64,000 nucleotides of DNA from Arthrobacter sp. FW306-07-I (GCF_021800405.1 NZ_CP084551.1:1-64000), one strand, 5' to 3'; shown: positions 7,595 to 16,600, counted from the stretch's first letter. Numbers and translations are program-made. The notes: generated by a model not told the origin, from the letters alone.

Positions 7595-9109
7595 ATGGAC
7601 AGTCTCTTGCTGGAAATCCGCGACCTCAGCAAAGCATTCAAAGGGGTCAAAGCTATTGACTCGGTTTCCTTTGACCTTCACCTCGGCGAAGTCGTTGGTC
7701 TCGCAGGGCATAACGGCGCAGGTAAATCCACGCTGTTGAACATTCTGTCGGGACTTTTCACGGCAGATTCCGGATCCATGTCACTAGCGGGAAAGAAATA
7801 CCGGCCGACGTCGTATTCGGGGGCAACCGAAGCCGGCGTCTTCCGTATCTACCAGGAGCTGTCGGTCATCGACAACCTGACCGTTGCCGAGAACCTGACT
7901 CTGGGAACGGAAAAATACATCCGCAAGTTCGGCCTGCTCACGCCCAAACGGACGACCGCGACTGCTGCTGATTTCCTGGACGACACCGGGCTCGGAGACC
8001 TCGACGCGAAGAAACGCGTCGATCAGCTCACGATGGCAGAACGGCAGCTCGTTGAAATCGCCAAAGCTCTCTATATGGCACGGCTGGCCAAGATCAAAAA
8101 GCCTGTCCTGCTTTTGGACGAACCTACCAGCGGCCTCACCCAGACGCAGGTCGACTTCCTCGAGGGGCACATCAACCAACTTCGCAGCCGGATGGGCATC
8201 ATTCTCACGACGCACCGGGGCAGCGAGCTTCTGGAATGGAGCGACCGGGTAGTGGTTTTGAGGGATGGACAGGTAGTGGGCGAACCTGACCCGCGCAGGA
8301 CAACAGCAGAGGAGCTTGGTCAGCTGATGGTAGGCGAAGCGCACGTCACCCGTCACGCCCGCAGAGATGCCCGCGCCGAACAGGGGAAACCCACGCTGGA
8401 ACTGCAGGAGCTCGTTCTGCCAAGTCTGGCCGAACCTGTCACCCTTCGCCTGCACGCGGGCGAAGTCGTGGCACTCATCGGAGAATCCGAGGAAAAGACG
8501 CAGATCGCCAGATGCATCTCCGGGCTGCTCAAACCGTCATCCGGAGAGGTCCGCGTCCACGGAAAGAAAGTCCCAGCCTCCGTCAAGGGCTCACTCAGGG
8601 CAGGGGTGAGGTTTGTGCCAGCTGACCGGGGAGGTGAAGGGCTTTCGCTACTTCACTCCGTTCAGGACAATTTGGCCCTGGGCGCCATGGCAGCCGAGCG
8701 CCGCCAGGATCTCGCACGTAAACCAAAGGCCGAAAAGGCGTTCGCCCAGGAACTTGTGTCCAAATACGGGATAAAGATTGCGAGACTTGAGCAGCCTGCC
8801 GGTGCCCTCTCAGGCGGTAACCAGCAGAAACTCCTGGTGGCCCGTGCAATGTCAGATGCCGCTCAGGTCATCGTCCTGGACAAGCCCACCCGAGGCATCG
8901 ACGTCCACGCCAAGGCCGAGATATTCCGGCTGATCCTGGAAGCCTCCGACCGGGGAGTTTCGGTCCTTGTCGCCAGCGACGAGCCGGAAGAACTCATGCC
9001 GATCTGCGACCGGCTTATCGCCTTCCGCAACGGAAGTATAAGCGCAGAATTCAACTGCCGGTCCGGGGCGGAACCCACGCTGACCGAACTCGCACAAGCA
9101 ACCTCATAG
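7595..9109 (+). CDS. Sugar ABC transporter ATPase, RbsA/MglA type, with degenerate second P-loop
   Basis: 504-residue double-domain ATPase that powers the permease encoded next. Domain 1 has Walker A GHNGAGKST, a divergent signature LTMAERQ and Walker B LLLDEPTSG. Domain 2 has a poor Walker A: the stretch ALIGESEEKTQIAR lacks the usual GxGKT spacing. It does keep the signature LSGGNQQK and a Walker B-like VLDKPTRG in which lysine replaces glutamate. Loss of one catalytic site is common in this family. ATG 7595 is chosen over GTG 7589 because it gives the usual N-terminus. Confidence 0.88.
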   Translation: MDSLLLEIRDLSKAFKGVKAIDSVSFDLHLGEVVGLAGHNGAGKSTLLNILSGLFTADSGSMSLAGKKYRPTSYSGATEAGVFRIYQELSVIDNLTVAENLTLGTEKYIRKFGLLTPKRTTATAADFLDDTGLGDLDAKKRVDQLTMAERQLVEIAKALYMARLAKIKKPVLLLDEPTSGLTQTQVDFLEGHINQLRSRMGIILTTHRGSELLEWSDRVVVLRDGQVVGEPDPRRTTAEELGQLMVGEAHVTRHARRDARAEQGKPTLELQELVLPSLAEPVTLRLHAGEVVALIGESEEKTQIARCISGLLKPSSGEVRVHGKKVPASVKGSLRAGVRFVPADRGGEGLSLLHSVQDNLALGAMAAERRQDLARKPKAEKAFAQELVSKYGIKIARLEQPAGALSGGNQQKLLVARAMSDAAQVIVLDKPTRGIDVHAKAEIFRLILEASDRGVSVLVASDEPEELMPICDRLIAFRNGSISAEFNCRSGAEPTLTELAQATS

Positions 9110-9127
9110 TTTCAAGGGAGAACCACC

Positions 9128-10168
9128 ATGAGTTCCGAACCACTGGCAGCCACAAAGCCGCCCACCAGCAAAGACACCCTGCCGAGAAAACCCGGATTTG
9201 CACCAATCCGCCCGATAAATAAGGCAGGATTTATGAACCGTGACCGCCTCCAGACACTGCTGCTATTCGCGGCCTTGGTGATCCTGCCCGTTATCTTCGT
9301 CTCGATGAACCCGCAATACCTATCACCGGGAAACCTCGACAGCATGATGCGCCAGAGTTCGGTCTTGCTTCTTGTGGTGGCTGCAGGAACTGCCCCGATC
9401 CTCCTCGGTTCCATCGACCTGTCCGTTGGGGCCATCGTGTCGCTGTGCGCGGTGTCGGCCGCGCTCCTAGCCCAATCCATGGGACAGTCCGCAGTCTTCT
9501 TCGTCTTGCCGCTCGGACTGCTCATCGGCCTATTTAACGGCGTCATCGTCTCCTATATTAAGCTCCCATCATTCCTCGTGACATTAGGTACGTCTTTCGC
9601 TTTTGGTGGTATCGCCCTCCTTCTGTCCGGGGGCTTTCCCGTTCAGCTGGTCAGCGGGCCGCTGAACGCAGCCTTCCAGCGTAGCCTTTTCGGCGTCTTC
9701 CCCCTTCCGCTGGTTTATGCCGTTATTCTTTGGCTTGTTCTGATCGTCTTCCTGCGGCGCACAGCGACCGGCCGGTTCATTTACGCGATCGGCGGGAACG
9801 AACGCGCGGCGAAGACATCCGGTGTCAACGTCAAGTGGGTGAAGGCCCTGGCCTTCGGCGCAAGCGGCCTGTGCTGCGCCCTGGCCGGAGTACTCGTGCT
9901 CTTCTCAACCACCGCTGCCACCCCCGACATCGGCAACTCCTTCCTACTACCCTCCATCGCCGCCATCGTCATGGGAGGCACTCCGCTTTCGGGCGGCCAG
10001 GGAGGTGCGGCACGAGGCCTGATCGGAACACTGATCCTGGTGGAGCTCACAAACGGAATGCTGATCATCGGCCTCCCACCGGCGGCCCAGCAGATCGTTC
10101 AAGGACTTGTGGTGATCCTCGCGGTTCTGCTGACGTTTGACCGTCGCGGCGTGGCAGTAGTGAAATAG
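9128..10168 (+). CDS. Sugar ABC transporter permease, RbsC type
   Basis: 346-residue integral membrane protein of the branched-chain/ribose permease family. About eight to ten hydrophobic segments are visible. It contains the family motifs GSIDLSVGAIVSL, the cytoplasmic coupling stretch GGNERAAKTSGVNV (EAA-like loop) and MGGTPLSGGQGGAARGLIGT. AAGGGAGAA lies directly before the ATG. It forms the pore of the importer with the ATPase and binding protein upstream. Confidence 0.88.
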   Translation: MSSEPLAATKPPTSKDTLPRKPGFAPIRPINKAGFMNRDRLQTLLLFAALVILPVIFVSMNPQYLSPGNLDSMMRQSSVLLLVVAAGTAPILLGSIDLSVGAIVSLCAVSAALLAQSMGQSAVFFVLPLGLLIGLFNGVIVSYIKLPSFLVTLGTSFAFGGIALLLSGGFPVQLVSGPLNAAFQRSLFGVFPLPLVYAVILWLVLIVFLRRTATGRFIYAIGGNERAAKTSGVNVKWVKALAFGASGLCCALAGVLVLFSTTAATPDIGNSFLLPSIAAIVMGGTPLSGGQGGAARGLIGTLILVELTNGMLIIGLPPAAQQIVQGLVVILAVLLTFDRRGVAVVK

Positions 10169-10245
10169 CGGGCCCCGCAGCCCCGATTACTACAGCGACG
10201 GGTTCAACCCACGCTCAGGCGCTATCGCAACTAGGAGAAAATGAG

Positions 10246-11808
10246 ATGGCCACTCGGCTACTTGGGATAGATTTCGGCACAGGCGGCGCCAAAGCCTGCA
10301 TCATCGACGATCAAGGCGAAGTCCTTGCCTATGCGTTCCGCGAATACCCCATCTTCCACCCGCGTCCGGGATGGTCAGAACATGACCCGGAAACCTACTG
10401 GCGGGTGACGTGCGAAATGATCCAGCAGGTGCTCCGCGACACCCAGTGCCTCCCACAGGAAATCGTGGGAATAGCCGTTTCCAGCGCCTTGCCCTCAATG
10501 GTGCTGGTCGACACCCAAGGCCGTCCCGTTGCCCCTGCCATGAATCTCATGGACCGCCGGGCACTGGAGGAAGTAACTGTCATCAGGAACCTGGTCGGGG
10601 AGTCCGTTATCGAGGACGTTACGGCCAACCGCATCGAGGACCACCCCAACCTGGTCAACCTTTTCTGGTACCGGCGGAATAAGCCTCAGATCTATGACCA
10701 GGTCTACAAGGCCCTGACCATCGACGGCTTCATCGTGTCCCGACTCACCGGCGAGTTCACACTCAACACCAGTTCCGCTGTTTTCTACGGGATAGCCTTC
10801 GACATCCGTAAAGGCGTTTTCCACAACGACATCCTGGAAAAACTCCAACTCGACCCGGAAATTCTCCCCCGCCTGTGCGACAGCACCGACGTCGTGGGAA
10901 GCATCACAGCCGAGGCAGCGGGCGCCACCGGCCTCCAGGCCGGAACCCGCGTCGTAGGGGGACAAGTCGACTGCAATGCCGGCTGGATAGCTGGCGGGGC
11001 GGTCGAGGCCGGTGACATGCAGCTGAACCTCGGGACAAGCGGCGTCCTCGGGGTCGTGCACCAGAACATGGATTACCTCAGCTCACCAGACGGTCTGCGG
11101 ATGGTGAACATCCCCTACACAACCTCCCCCCGGGACACCTTCTCCGCGGTGGCGGTCACCACCACCGGCGGCCAGGCGCTGCGCTATCTCCGGGACACCT
11201 TCGGCGAAGGCGAGGCCGACGTGGAACGTCTGCTGAAGGTCAGCTCCTACGACCTGATCACGCTCCAGGCCCGCGACGTTCCCCCTGGCAGCGAAGGACT
11301 CCTGGTACTGCCCTACCTCATGGGTGAACGCTCTCCCATCTGGGACACGTCTGCCCGCGCAGTCATGTTCGGGCTCTCACTGCATCATCACCGCGGCCAC
11401 GTTTTCCGGGCCTTCATGGAAGGCGTGGCCTATGCGCTCTTCGATTCCTTCTCCGTTCTCCAACGAACAGGACTGAATATCACCAACCCCCTCATCTTCA
11501 ACGAGGGCGGGGCGAAAAGCGAGGTCTGGCGACGGATCATCACGGACGTATTCGGCATCCCAACCGCAATGCTCAAGGGCCGCACCGGCGCCCCACTGGG
11601 GGACGCCATTCTGGCCGGCGTCGGTGTGGGCGTCTTCGACGACTTCACCGTCGCCAAAGAGTGGTGCACCTATCGGGAGCACCTTGAGCCTGACCAGCAG
11701 AACCACGACATGTACATGGAGTACTTCCAGCTCTACAAAGACGTGTACACAAACATCCAAGGCAACTTCCAGGACTTGCAGGCGATCGTCCGCCGCCACC
11801 AGAGCTGA
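10246..11808 (+). CDS. FGGY-family carbohydrate kinase, xylulokinase-like
   Basis: 520-residue kinase. GIDFGTGGAKACIIDD is the N-terminal phosphate loop, GGQVDCNAGWIAGG carries the catalytic aspartate, LNLGTSG follows, and FNEGGAKSEVWRRIITD is the C-terminal nucleotide region. It resembles xylulokinase and other pentulokinases more than glycerol kinase. AGGAGAAAATGAG precedes the start. With the SDR gene 106 bases downstream, the simplest reading is oxidation of an imported polyol to a ketose followed by phosphorylation. Substrate is not determined. Confidence 0.87.
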   Translation: MATRLLGIDFGTGGAKACIIDDQGEVLAYAFREYPIFHPRPGWSEHDPETYWRVTCEMIQQVLRDTQCLPQEIVGIAVSSALPSMVLVDTQGRPVAPAMNLMDRRALEEVTVIRNLVGESVIEDVTANRIEDHPNLVNLFWYRRNKPQIYDQVYKALTIDGFIVSRLTGEFTLNTSSAVFYGIAFDIRKGVFHNDILEKLQLDPEILPRLCDSTDVVGSITAEAAGATGLQAGTRVVGGQVDCNAGWIAGGAVEAGDMQLNLGTSGVLGVVHQNMDYLSSPDGLRMVNIPYTTSPRDTFSAVAVTTTGGQALRYLRDTFGEGEADVERLLKVSSYDLITLQARDVPPGSEGLLVLPYLMGERSPIWDTSARAVMFGLSLHHHRGHVFRAFMEGVAYALFDSFSVLQRTGLNITNPLIFNEGGAKSEVWRRIITDVFGIPTAMLKGRTGAPLGDAILAGVGVGVFDDFTVAKEWCTYREHLEPDQQNHDMYMEYFQLYKDVYTNIQGNFQDLQAIVRRHQS

Positions 11809-11914
11809 CCACCCCTCGCGCTCCCGCTCCGCACATAAGTCATGGAGCGGCCAATGGCGGTCGGCACCCCGTCGCATTGGGAACTAACAGACCCCTTCAC
11901 CTAGGAGAACTACC

Positions 11915-12682
11915 GTGAGTGCACCAAAATTCACTCTGGAAAACAAAACCGCCGTCGTGACTGGAGCAAGCAGCGGCATTGGCCGGGCCATCGCCGTTGC
12001 CATCGCTGAACTGGGGGCTGCTGTCGGCTGTGTCGACCTCGCTGGCACCGATCTGGAAGGCGTGACCGCCGAGATCAAGAATTGCGGCGGTCGAGCCGCC
12101 TACGTCGCAGCAGATGTGACCCAGTCCCAAGACATGATCGATGCCGTTGCCGCCATTGACAAAGAACTGGGCACCATCTCACTGGCGGTCAATGCCGCCG
12201 GCATCGCCAACGCCGCGCCAGCGGAAGATATGCCACTCGCCCAGTGGCAGAGGGTTCTGGACGTCGACCTGACCGGCGTCTTCCTGTCCTGTCAGGCCGA
12301 AGGCAACGCCATGCTTCGCAACGGGGGAGGATCCATCGTGAACATCGCATCCATGTCGGCCACCATAGCCAACAGAGGACTGGTCCAGGCCCACTACAAC
12401 ACCGCTAAGGCAGGAGTAGTCCACTTGGGCAAGAGTCTCGCCTGGGAATGGGCATCGCGGGGCATCAGAGTCAACAGCGTCAGCCCGGGATACACCAACA
12501 CACCCATGACCAAACGCCCCGAACAGGCCAGCGCCATGGCTGGCTATGCACAAGATACCCCCTTGGGCAGAAACGCCGAACCCGAAGATATTGCCGGGCC
12601 TGTGGCATTCCTCCTCAGCGACGCGGCATCCTTCGTCACAGGCGTCGATCTGCTGGTCGACGGCGGCTTCGTCATATGGTGA
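11915..12682 (+). CDS. Short-chain dehydrogenase/reductase, likely polyol dehydrogenase
   Basis: 255-residue classical SDR. It has the nucleotide motif TGASSGIGRA, NAAG, a catalytic serine region (IASMSA) and the active-site YNTAK. An acidic residue after beta-2 (CVDLAG) suggests NAD rather than NADP. The GTG start at 11915 has AGGAG 7 bases upstream. As last gene of the transport-kinase operon, it probably oxidises the imported polyol to a ketose for the xylulokinase-like enzyme. Confidence 0.87.
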   Translation: MSAPKFTLENKTAVVTGASSGIGRAIAVAIAELGAAVGCVDLAGTDLEGVTAEIKNCGGRAAYVAADVTQSQDMIDAVAAIDKELGTISLAVNAAGIANAAPAEDMPLAQWQRVLDVDLTGVFLSCQAEGNAMLRNGGGSIVNIASMSATIANRGLVQAHYNTAKAGVVHLGKSLAWEWASRGIRVNSVSPGYTNTPMTKRPEQASAMAGYAQDTPLGRNAEPEDIAGPVAFLLSDAASFVTGVDLLVDGGFVIW

Positions 12683-12705
12683 TAAACCTCTCCGCGATTC
12701 TAAGA

Positions 12706-12729
12706 GCCAATAGTTGATACTTCGTCAAC
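12706..12729 (+). repeat. 24-bp recombination-site-like repeat, copy A
   Basis: Begins GCCAATAG and ends GTCAAC, with a TTGA/TCAA inverted core around a 7-base spacer (TACTTCG). It agrees at 19 of 24 positions with copy B at 29620 and at 16 of 24 with copy C at 13524, all in the same orientation. Copies A and C flank the broken pRiA4b-like gene. It could also be a weak hairpin after the SDR gene. Confidence 0.5.
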
Positions 12730-12857
12730 CTATGGGCGCGCCGGGGGAGGTCACCCCGTCTAACCAGTAGGGCCATGAGGCCTGCAAAAATGCGCGGCAT
12801 GGACAAATTTGAAGCCGGCACCGACGTGGCGCAGGGGACTCGATCCTGGAGGGCCGC

Positions 12858-13441
12858 GTGGGGCTGGTCGACAGCCACCCTGAGATTTGGCGCCAGCTCG
12901 AGATCCGAAGCACCATGACTCTGGATCAAGTCCACCGGGTCCTGCAGGCGGCCTTTGGCTGGAAGGACATGCACCTGCACAGGTTCACAGCCTTGGAGCC
13001 TTTCGTGCGGCTGCAGCCGCCCAGCGGCGAGACCCGAAGACCTGCAGCGGCTCCCGAAGCAGGAGCGCTTCGATCCGGGGGACAAACCAGAGGAGCATCC
13101 CTCCCTGGAGCAGCTGTTCGCGCTGGCCCCCGGGGTGGCGTTTTACGAATACGACTTCGGTGAGAGCTGGCTGCACCGGCTTGAGCTGGTGTCCCGACGG
13201 CCCAATCGACAAAGGCGCGCCGCCAGCCCGTCTGATCGCCGGCGCCCGACGCGGACCGCTGGAGGACTCTGGAGGATTACCCGGGTACGAGGACATCACG
13301 GATGCCTTGGCTGATCCGTCTCATCCTGACCACGACGAGTACTCTGCCTGGGTGGCCGATATGACCGGCTCCTGTCAGCCTTTTGACCCGGCTTTTCTGG
13401 ACATCGCCGCCGTAAACCGGACACTGGCTACATTGTTCTGA
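12858..13441 (+). pseudogene. Frameshifted pRiA4b ORF-3-like (IS1096 passenger-type) gene
   Basis: Three consecutive pieces of one PF07929-type protein lie in three reading frames. About 12858-13030 encodes HPEIWRQLEIRSTMTLDQV and GWKDMHLHRF. About 13030-13195 encodes KQERFDPGDK and FYEYDFGESWLHRLE. About 13205-13441 encodes GGLPGYEDITDALADP, DEYSAW and FDPAFLDI. Two frameshifts, near 13030 and 13200, break it. The first piece begins inside the domain and no good start codon was found, so the 5' end is uncertain. The family is small, of unknown biochemical role, and often carried by mobile DNA. Confidence 0.75.
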
Positions 13442-13523
13442 CGCTGGGACCCGCGACCGAAACTCCACGAATAGCAGGCAGGAAAGAGCCTCATTTAGGG
13501 CTCTCCCCCACCTAATTTTAAAG

Positions 13524-13547
13524 GCCGATAATGAAGATTCCGTCAAG
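13524..13547 (+). repeat. 24-bp recombination-site-like repeat, copy C
   Basis: Begins GCCGATAATG and ends GTCAAG; 18 of 24 positions match copy B at 29620. It is the most diverged of the three copies, and its inverted core is imperfect. It lies just after a short hairpin (AGAGCC / GGCTCT, 13485-13504) that follows the pRiA4b-like pseudogene. Confidence 0.4.
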
Positions 13548-13589
13548 CTGCGTGTTTGAATTCCCACACCTCGGGCGCCCGTCGGGCAG

Positions 13590-14656
13590 CTAGCTCCAGA
13601 GCGGGAATGTGGACCAGTCGCGCGGGGCTCCAATATGTGAGATGGGAAGTAACTGAACATCAGGATATGAGCGCAAGACGGCCGGGAGGAGCTGGAGGCG
13701 ACCTACATTGAGTGCCTGCAGCATGTACTGGATGAGGGCGAGCTGCCCGAAGGTCCGGTTCATTTCTTGGCGGGCATGATCAAGTTCAGGCAGTCGGCCC
13801 ACGTTTGGAAGTTTGGGCTTTAGTGCGTGGACCTTATTAAAAAGAGTCTCCCGTGGTGGGCGCAGATGTTCCTCAGGACGTTAAGCGATTTCATCCAGGA
13901 TTCGAGCTGCGGGGCGGTGAGGCCAAACGTGTCCGCGATGTCGTCTTGGATCTGTCGAGGTGAGAAACCGTACAGGTAGGTGAGTGCTCCCCAGTCGAGA
14001 ATTTCAACGGCTGCCCAAACGGGAAGAGTTCCCCCATACTTGGCATGATGGTGCTTGACGAAGTCTTCCTTAGAATCGGCGAGGCTCTTCTTGTACCGTT
14101 GCATCCACGTCACATAGGAGGTGCCCTGGCCTGCCCTCGGCCCAAGAAGCGCTGGCTTGAGATGGGCGCATTCGTCGATCGTCCCTAACGCATGGCCGAG
14201 TAATGCTCGCAATGCCAGCTCGATCGGTGTGAGGGAGGCGAAGGTTGCTGTTCGCAGACTGGCATCGAAGCTGTAGAGCCTGACTACGTCAGCGAATGTT
14301 GTTCCAGTGTAGAAGCTGTCGTCCCGGCCTGCAGGTCCTTGGCGCCTGAATGAATACCAATACCCGCTCAAGCGGTAGTAGTTGATGTGCTGTAGCTGCT
14401 GGATGGCAGCTTCCCTATCGGCAATGCCCATCCCTCGGGAGGCTAGGAGGTCGACCTGCTCCGTGTAGGTCTTGTAGGCCTTAACGGGTGCGGTCAACTG
14501 AGCCTCCTGCTCAGGGAAAGTGAAGACCGGCCCTGGACCTACCGAAGTAGGCGGAACCGGTCGTAGTGCTTCGACTATATCGGTTTTCCGAATGTGGCTC
14601 CAGTCGAGGCAGCTGCTGCCAGCGTGCGCCAGCGTCAGAATAGCGTGAGATTCCAA
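13590..14656 (-). pseudogene. Abi_2-type (AbiD/AbiF-like) abortive-infection gene, frameshifted
   Basis: The minus-strand frame 14656-13820 gives most of an Abi_2 protein: KAYKTYTEQVDLLASRGM, INYYRLSGYWYSF, SLRTATFASLTPIELALR, then the RNA-binding-like end LNVLRNICAHHGRLF. It then runs out of frame at a run of five A (13839-13843 on the + strand). The remaining C-terminus continues in the next frame at 13802-13590 (MGRLPELDHARQEMNRTFG, LIQYMLQAL). One added or lost base in the run explains the break; a sequencing error there cannot be excluded. The family confers phage exclusion or acts as a toxin in some bacteria. The translation start is unsettled. Confidence 0.7.
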
Positions 14657-14786
14657 TTCAATGACAACGGAACATGACGTTCTTAGATCTCATACTGACA
14701 GCATCGGGGACGGTGAATCAGCCTGATGACGCTCGCGTGTCAGCGATGGTCGAAAAGTGAGCCATTTCGCGGGCTTGGCGTCTAGT

Positions 14787-16066
14787 GGTCGTTGCAACAC
14801 CTGAGCTTTTGGGAGTTGCAATTGGCAGATATGAAACGACCACGAAAGTCACGGGGTGCCCCTCCAAAGAACGCTGCACGGGCTCACTATGATCAGCTGA
14901 TGAAACAGGGAATGGGCAATTCCGAAGCGTGCCGAATCGTTGGAATCAGCCGTAGTTCCGGCACTCGATGGCGGCACGGTCATACGGTTGTTCTGAAGTC
15001 CGGCGACGTCAAAAAGATCGCCCCCATCTCCCGTCTAAGACCGGCCGCGATTTCTGCCCGATTTCTCTCCGAGTCCGAACGGATCACGATCGCGGACCTC
15101 CTGCATGCCGGGCGGAGCATTCGCGCTATCGCAATGGAACTCGGGCGCAGTCCATCCACCGTGAGTAGAGAGATTCGCCGGAACATTCACGAACCCTCTG
15201 GCAACTATCGTCCGCGGACAGCACAGCGCAGCGCCGAACGTAGACGGAGCCGCCAGCGGCCCGGCAAGATAGCAGCCAACCCCGAACTGCAGGAGTTCGT
15301 GCGTGAACATCTGAAGCAACGCTGGAGCCCCCGCCAGATCAGCAACCGTCTACGCGCTTATTTCCCGGGTCAACCCGAGATGCACGTCGTACCCGAGACT
15401 GTTTATCAAGCCCTATATGGGCGCGGAAGCCTGGATCTGGCCGTAGACCCTGCTGTATCGCTGCGCAGCGGACGGACTGGCCGCCGGCCGCGCCGCCGAA
15501 AGGAGCACCGGACCAGGCGCTTCCCGGACGTGGTGATGATCCGGGACAGGCCCGCGGAAGTGCTGAGCAGATTAGTACCGGGACATTGGGAGGGCGATCT
15601 AATAATTGGGAAGGGCGGTCGCTCCGCCATCGCCACACTGGTCGAACGAACCACTCGCTTCATCATCCTCGTGCACCTGGCAGGGAACCGTGGTGCTGAG
15701 AATCTGCGCGATCGGCTAGCTGAGTCGATGAGCCCGCTCCCGCCGCACCTGCGCCGTTCTTTGACCTGGGATCAGGGCACTGAAATGGCTTGCCATCAGG
15801 GTTTTACGCGGCAGACGCTGATTCCGGTGTATTTCTGTGATCCCGCGAGCCCCTGGCAGCGCGGCTCAAACGAGAACACTAATGGCCTGCTTCGGCAGTA
15901 CTTCCCGAAAGGAACAGACCTTGGCGTCCACACCCCCGAACACCTCACCAGGGTCGCCGCTGAACTCAATCGCAGACCACGCGAAATCCTGGGTTGGCAG
16001 AGTCCCATGGAGCACCTGGCTAAACTGACTTCACCAGCGCTAGAACCATAAACCGTTGCAACGACC
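14787..16066. mobile_element. IS30-family insertion sequence, complete
   Basis: Ends are marked by the 12-bp perfect inverted repeat GGTCGTTGCAAC (14787-14798) and GTTGCAACGACC (16055-16066) around one full-length transposase gene, about 1.28 kb in total. The bases flanking the two ends do not form an obvious target duplication. The ribokinase gene on its right side has no counterpart on its left, which suggests a deletion or rearrangement after insertion. Confidence 0.8.
14831..16051 (+). CDS. IS30-family DDE transposase
   Basis: 406-residue transposase. An N-terminal helix-turn-helix (SIRAIAMELGRSPSTVSREI) of the IS30 kind is followed by the catalytic core: PGHWEGDLIIG (first D), LTWDQGTEM (second D) and SPWQRGSNENTNGLLRQYFPKGTDL-type (catalytic E). 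ATG 14831 is taken as start; the open frame extends upstream only into the terminal repeat. It looks intact and may be active. Confidence 0.9.
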   Translation: MKRPRKSRGAPPKNAARAHYDQLMKQGMGNSEACRIVGISRSSGTRWRHGHTVVLKSGDVKKIAPISRLRPAAISARFLSESERITIADLLHAGRSIRAIAMELGRSPSTVSREIRRNIHEPSGNYRPRTAQRSAERRRSRQRPGKIAANPELQEFVREHLKQRWSPRQISNRLRAYFPGQPEMHVVPETVYQALYGRGSLDLAVDPAVSLRSGRTGRRPRRRKEHRTRRFPDVVMIRDRPAEVLSRLVPGHWEGDLIIGKGGRSAIATLVERTTRFIILVHLAGNRGAENLRDRLAESMSPLPPHLRRSLTWDQGTEMACHQGFTRQTLIPVYFCDPASPWQRGSNENTNGLLRQYFPKGTDLGVHTPEHLTRVAAELNRRPREILGWQSPMEHLAKLTSPALEP

Positions 16067-16368
16067 GCTGAACTCCGCCCGCCGGTCAGGTCCACGCTGG
16101 CGGCTCGGAGTCTTTCCAGGGCAACGTCAGCGTTGGTGTCCTGGCCCACCGATCCGATAAGCCTGGTTTTCGCACCCAGTCGGGCGGCCGCGAGAGCCTG
16201 GTTCGCTCCTTTACCTCCAGGCAGAAGGTGTATCTGCCTTCCCTGCACCGTCTCGCCGGGGCCGGGGTGTCGGGCGACGGTTGTCAGGATGTCCACGTTC
16301 ACCGATCCGACAACTACCACTTCCCTCTGGGCTTCGGACGGGTTCATTCCATTCACATGCTGATTCAT
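16067..16368 (-). pseudogene. Ribokinase (PfkB family), N-terminal fragment cut by IS30
   Basis: About 100 residues of a ribokinase-type sugar kinase remain: EVVVVGSVNVDI, PGPGETVQG, LLPGGKGANQALAAARLGA and IGSVGQDTNAD. These are the N-terminal substrate-binding motifs. Homology stops at the IS30 end, and the catalytic C-terminal half is not found on the other side. It is divergent to the tetritol operon and was probably once part of that locus. Confidence 0.8.
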
Positions 16369-16417
16369 TGCGTTCTTCCCGGCTGGGGGCTCGGATTAGC
16401 GGGGCTGAAGTAAGAGG

Positions 16418-16446
16418 TTGACAGTGAGATAACTCACAGCTACGTT
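16418..16446 (+). promoter_or_regulatory. Promoter of the tetritol operon with palindromic operator in the spacer
   Basis: TTGACA (16418-16423) and TACGTT (16441-16446) are 17 bases apart. The spacer contains the palindrome GTGAG-ATAA-CTCAC (16424-16437), exactly between -35 and -10, the classic position for a repressor. The DeoR protein at 25207 is the obvious candidate. Confidence 0.55.
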
Positions 16447-16458
16447 TATTTATAACAT

Positions 16459-16498
16459 GGTTCAGCAACAAGATAACAAAGATCTAACAAACTGAACC
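16459..16498 (+). promoter_or_regulatory. Inverted GGTTCAG/CTGAACC enclosing repeated TAACAAA
   Basis: GGTTCAG (16459-16465) and CTGAACC (16492-16498) flank an A-rich stretch holding TAACAAA twice, 11 bases apart (16474 and 16485). One helical turn between direct repeats fits a DNA-binding regulator. It lies just after the promoter at 16418. Function is inferred only from position. Confidence 0.35.
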
Positions 16499-16600
16499 TG
16501 CAATTCAATTTTTCTTCCAGGACCGGTCTTGGGGGAAAGAAGCGACAGCCCCGCCTCTCAGCCGAGTCGGAGCCCCTTCCGGATAGGAGCGTCAAAGCAG

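Noticed and set aside
12713..12729. GTTGA...TCAAC hairpin as terminator of the SDR operon
   Set aside because: The stem is only 5 bp and lacks a T run; resemblance to the copies at 13524 and 29620 is a better explanation.
14690..14786. Possible further IS remnant left of the IS30 end
   Set aside because: No terminal repeat or transposase fragment could be identified in it.
14780..16072. Target-site duplication of the IS30 element
   Set aside because: Flanks TCTAGT and GCTGAA do not match.
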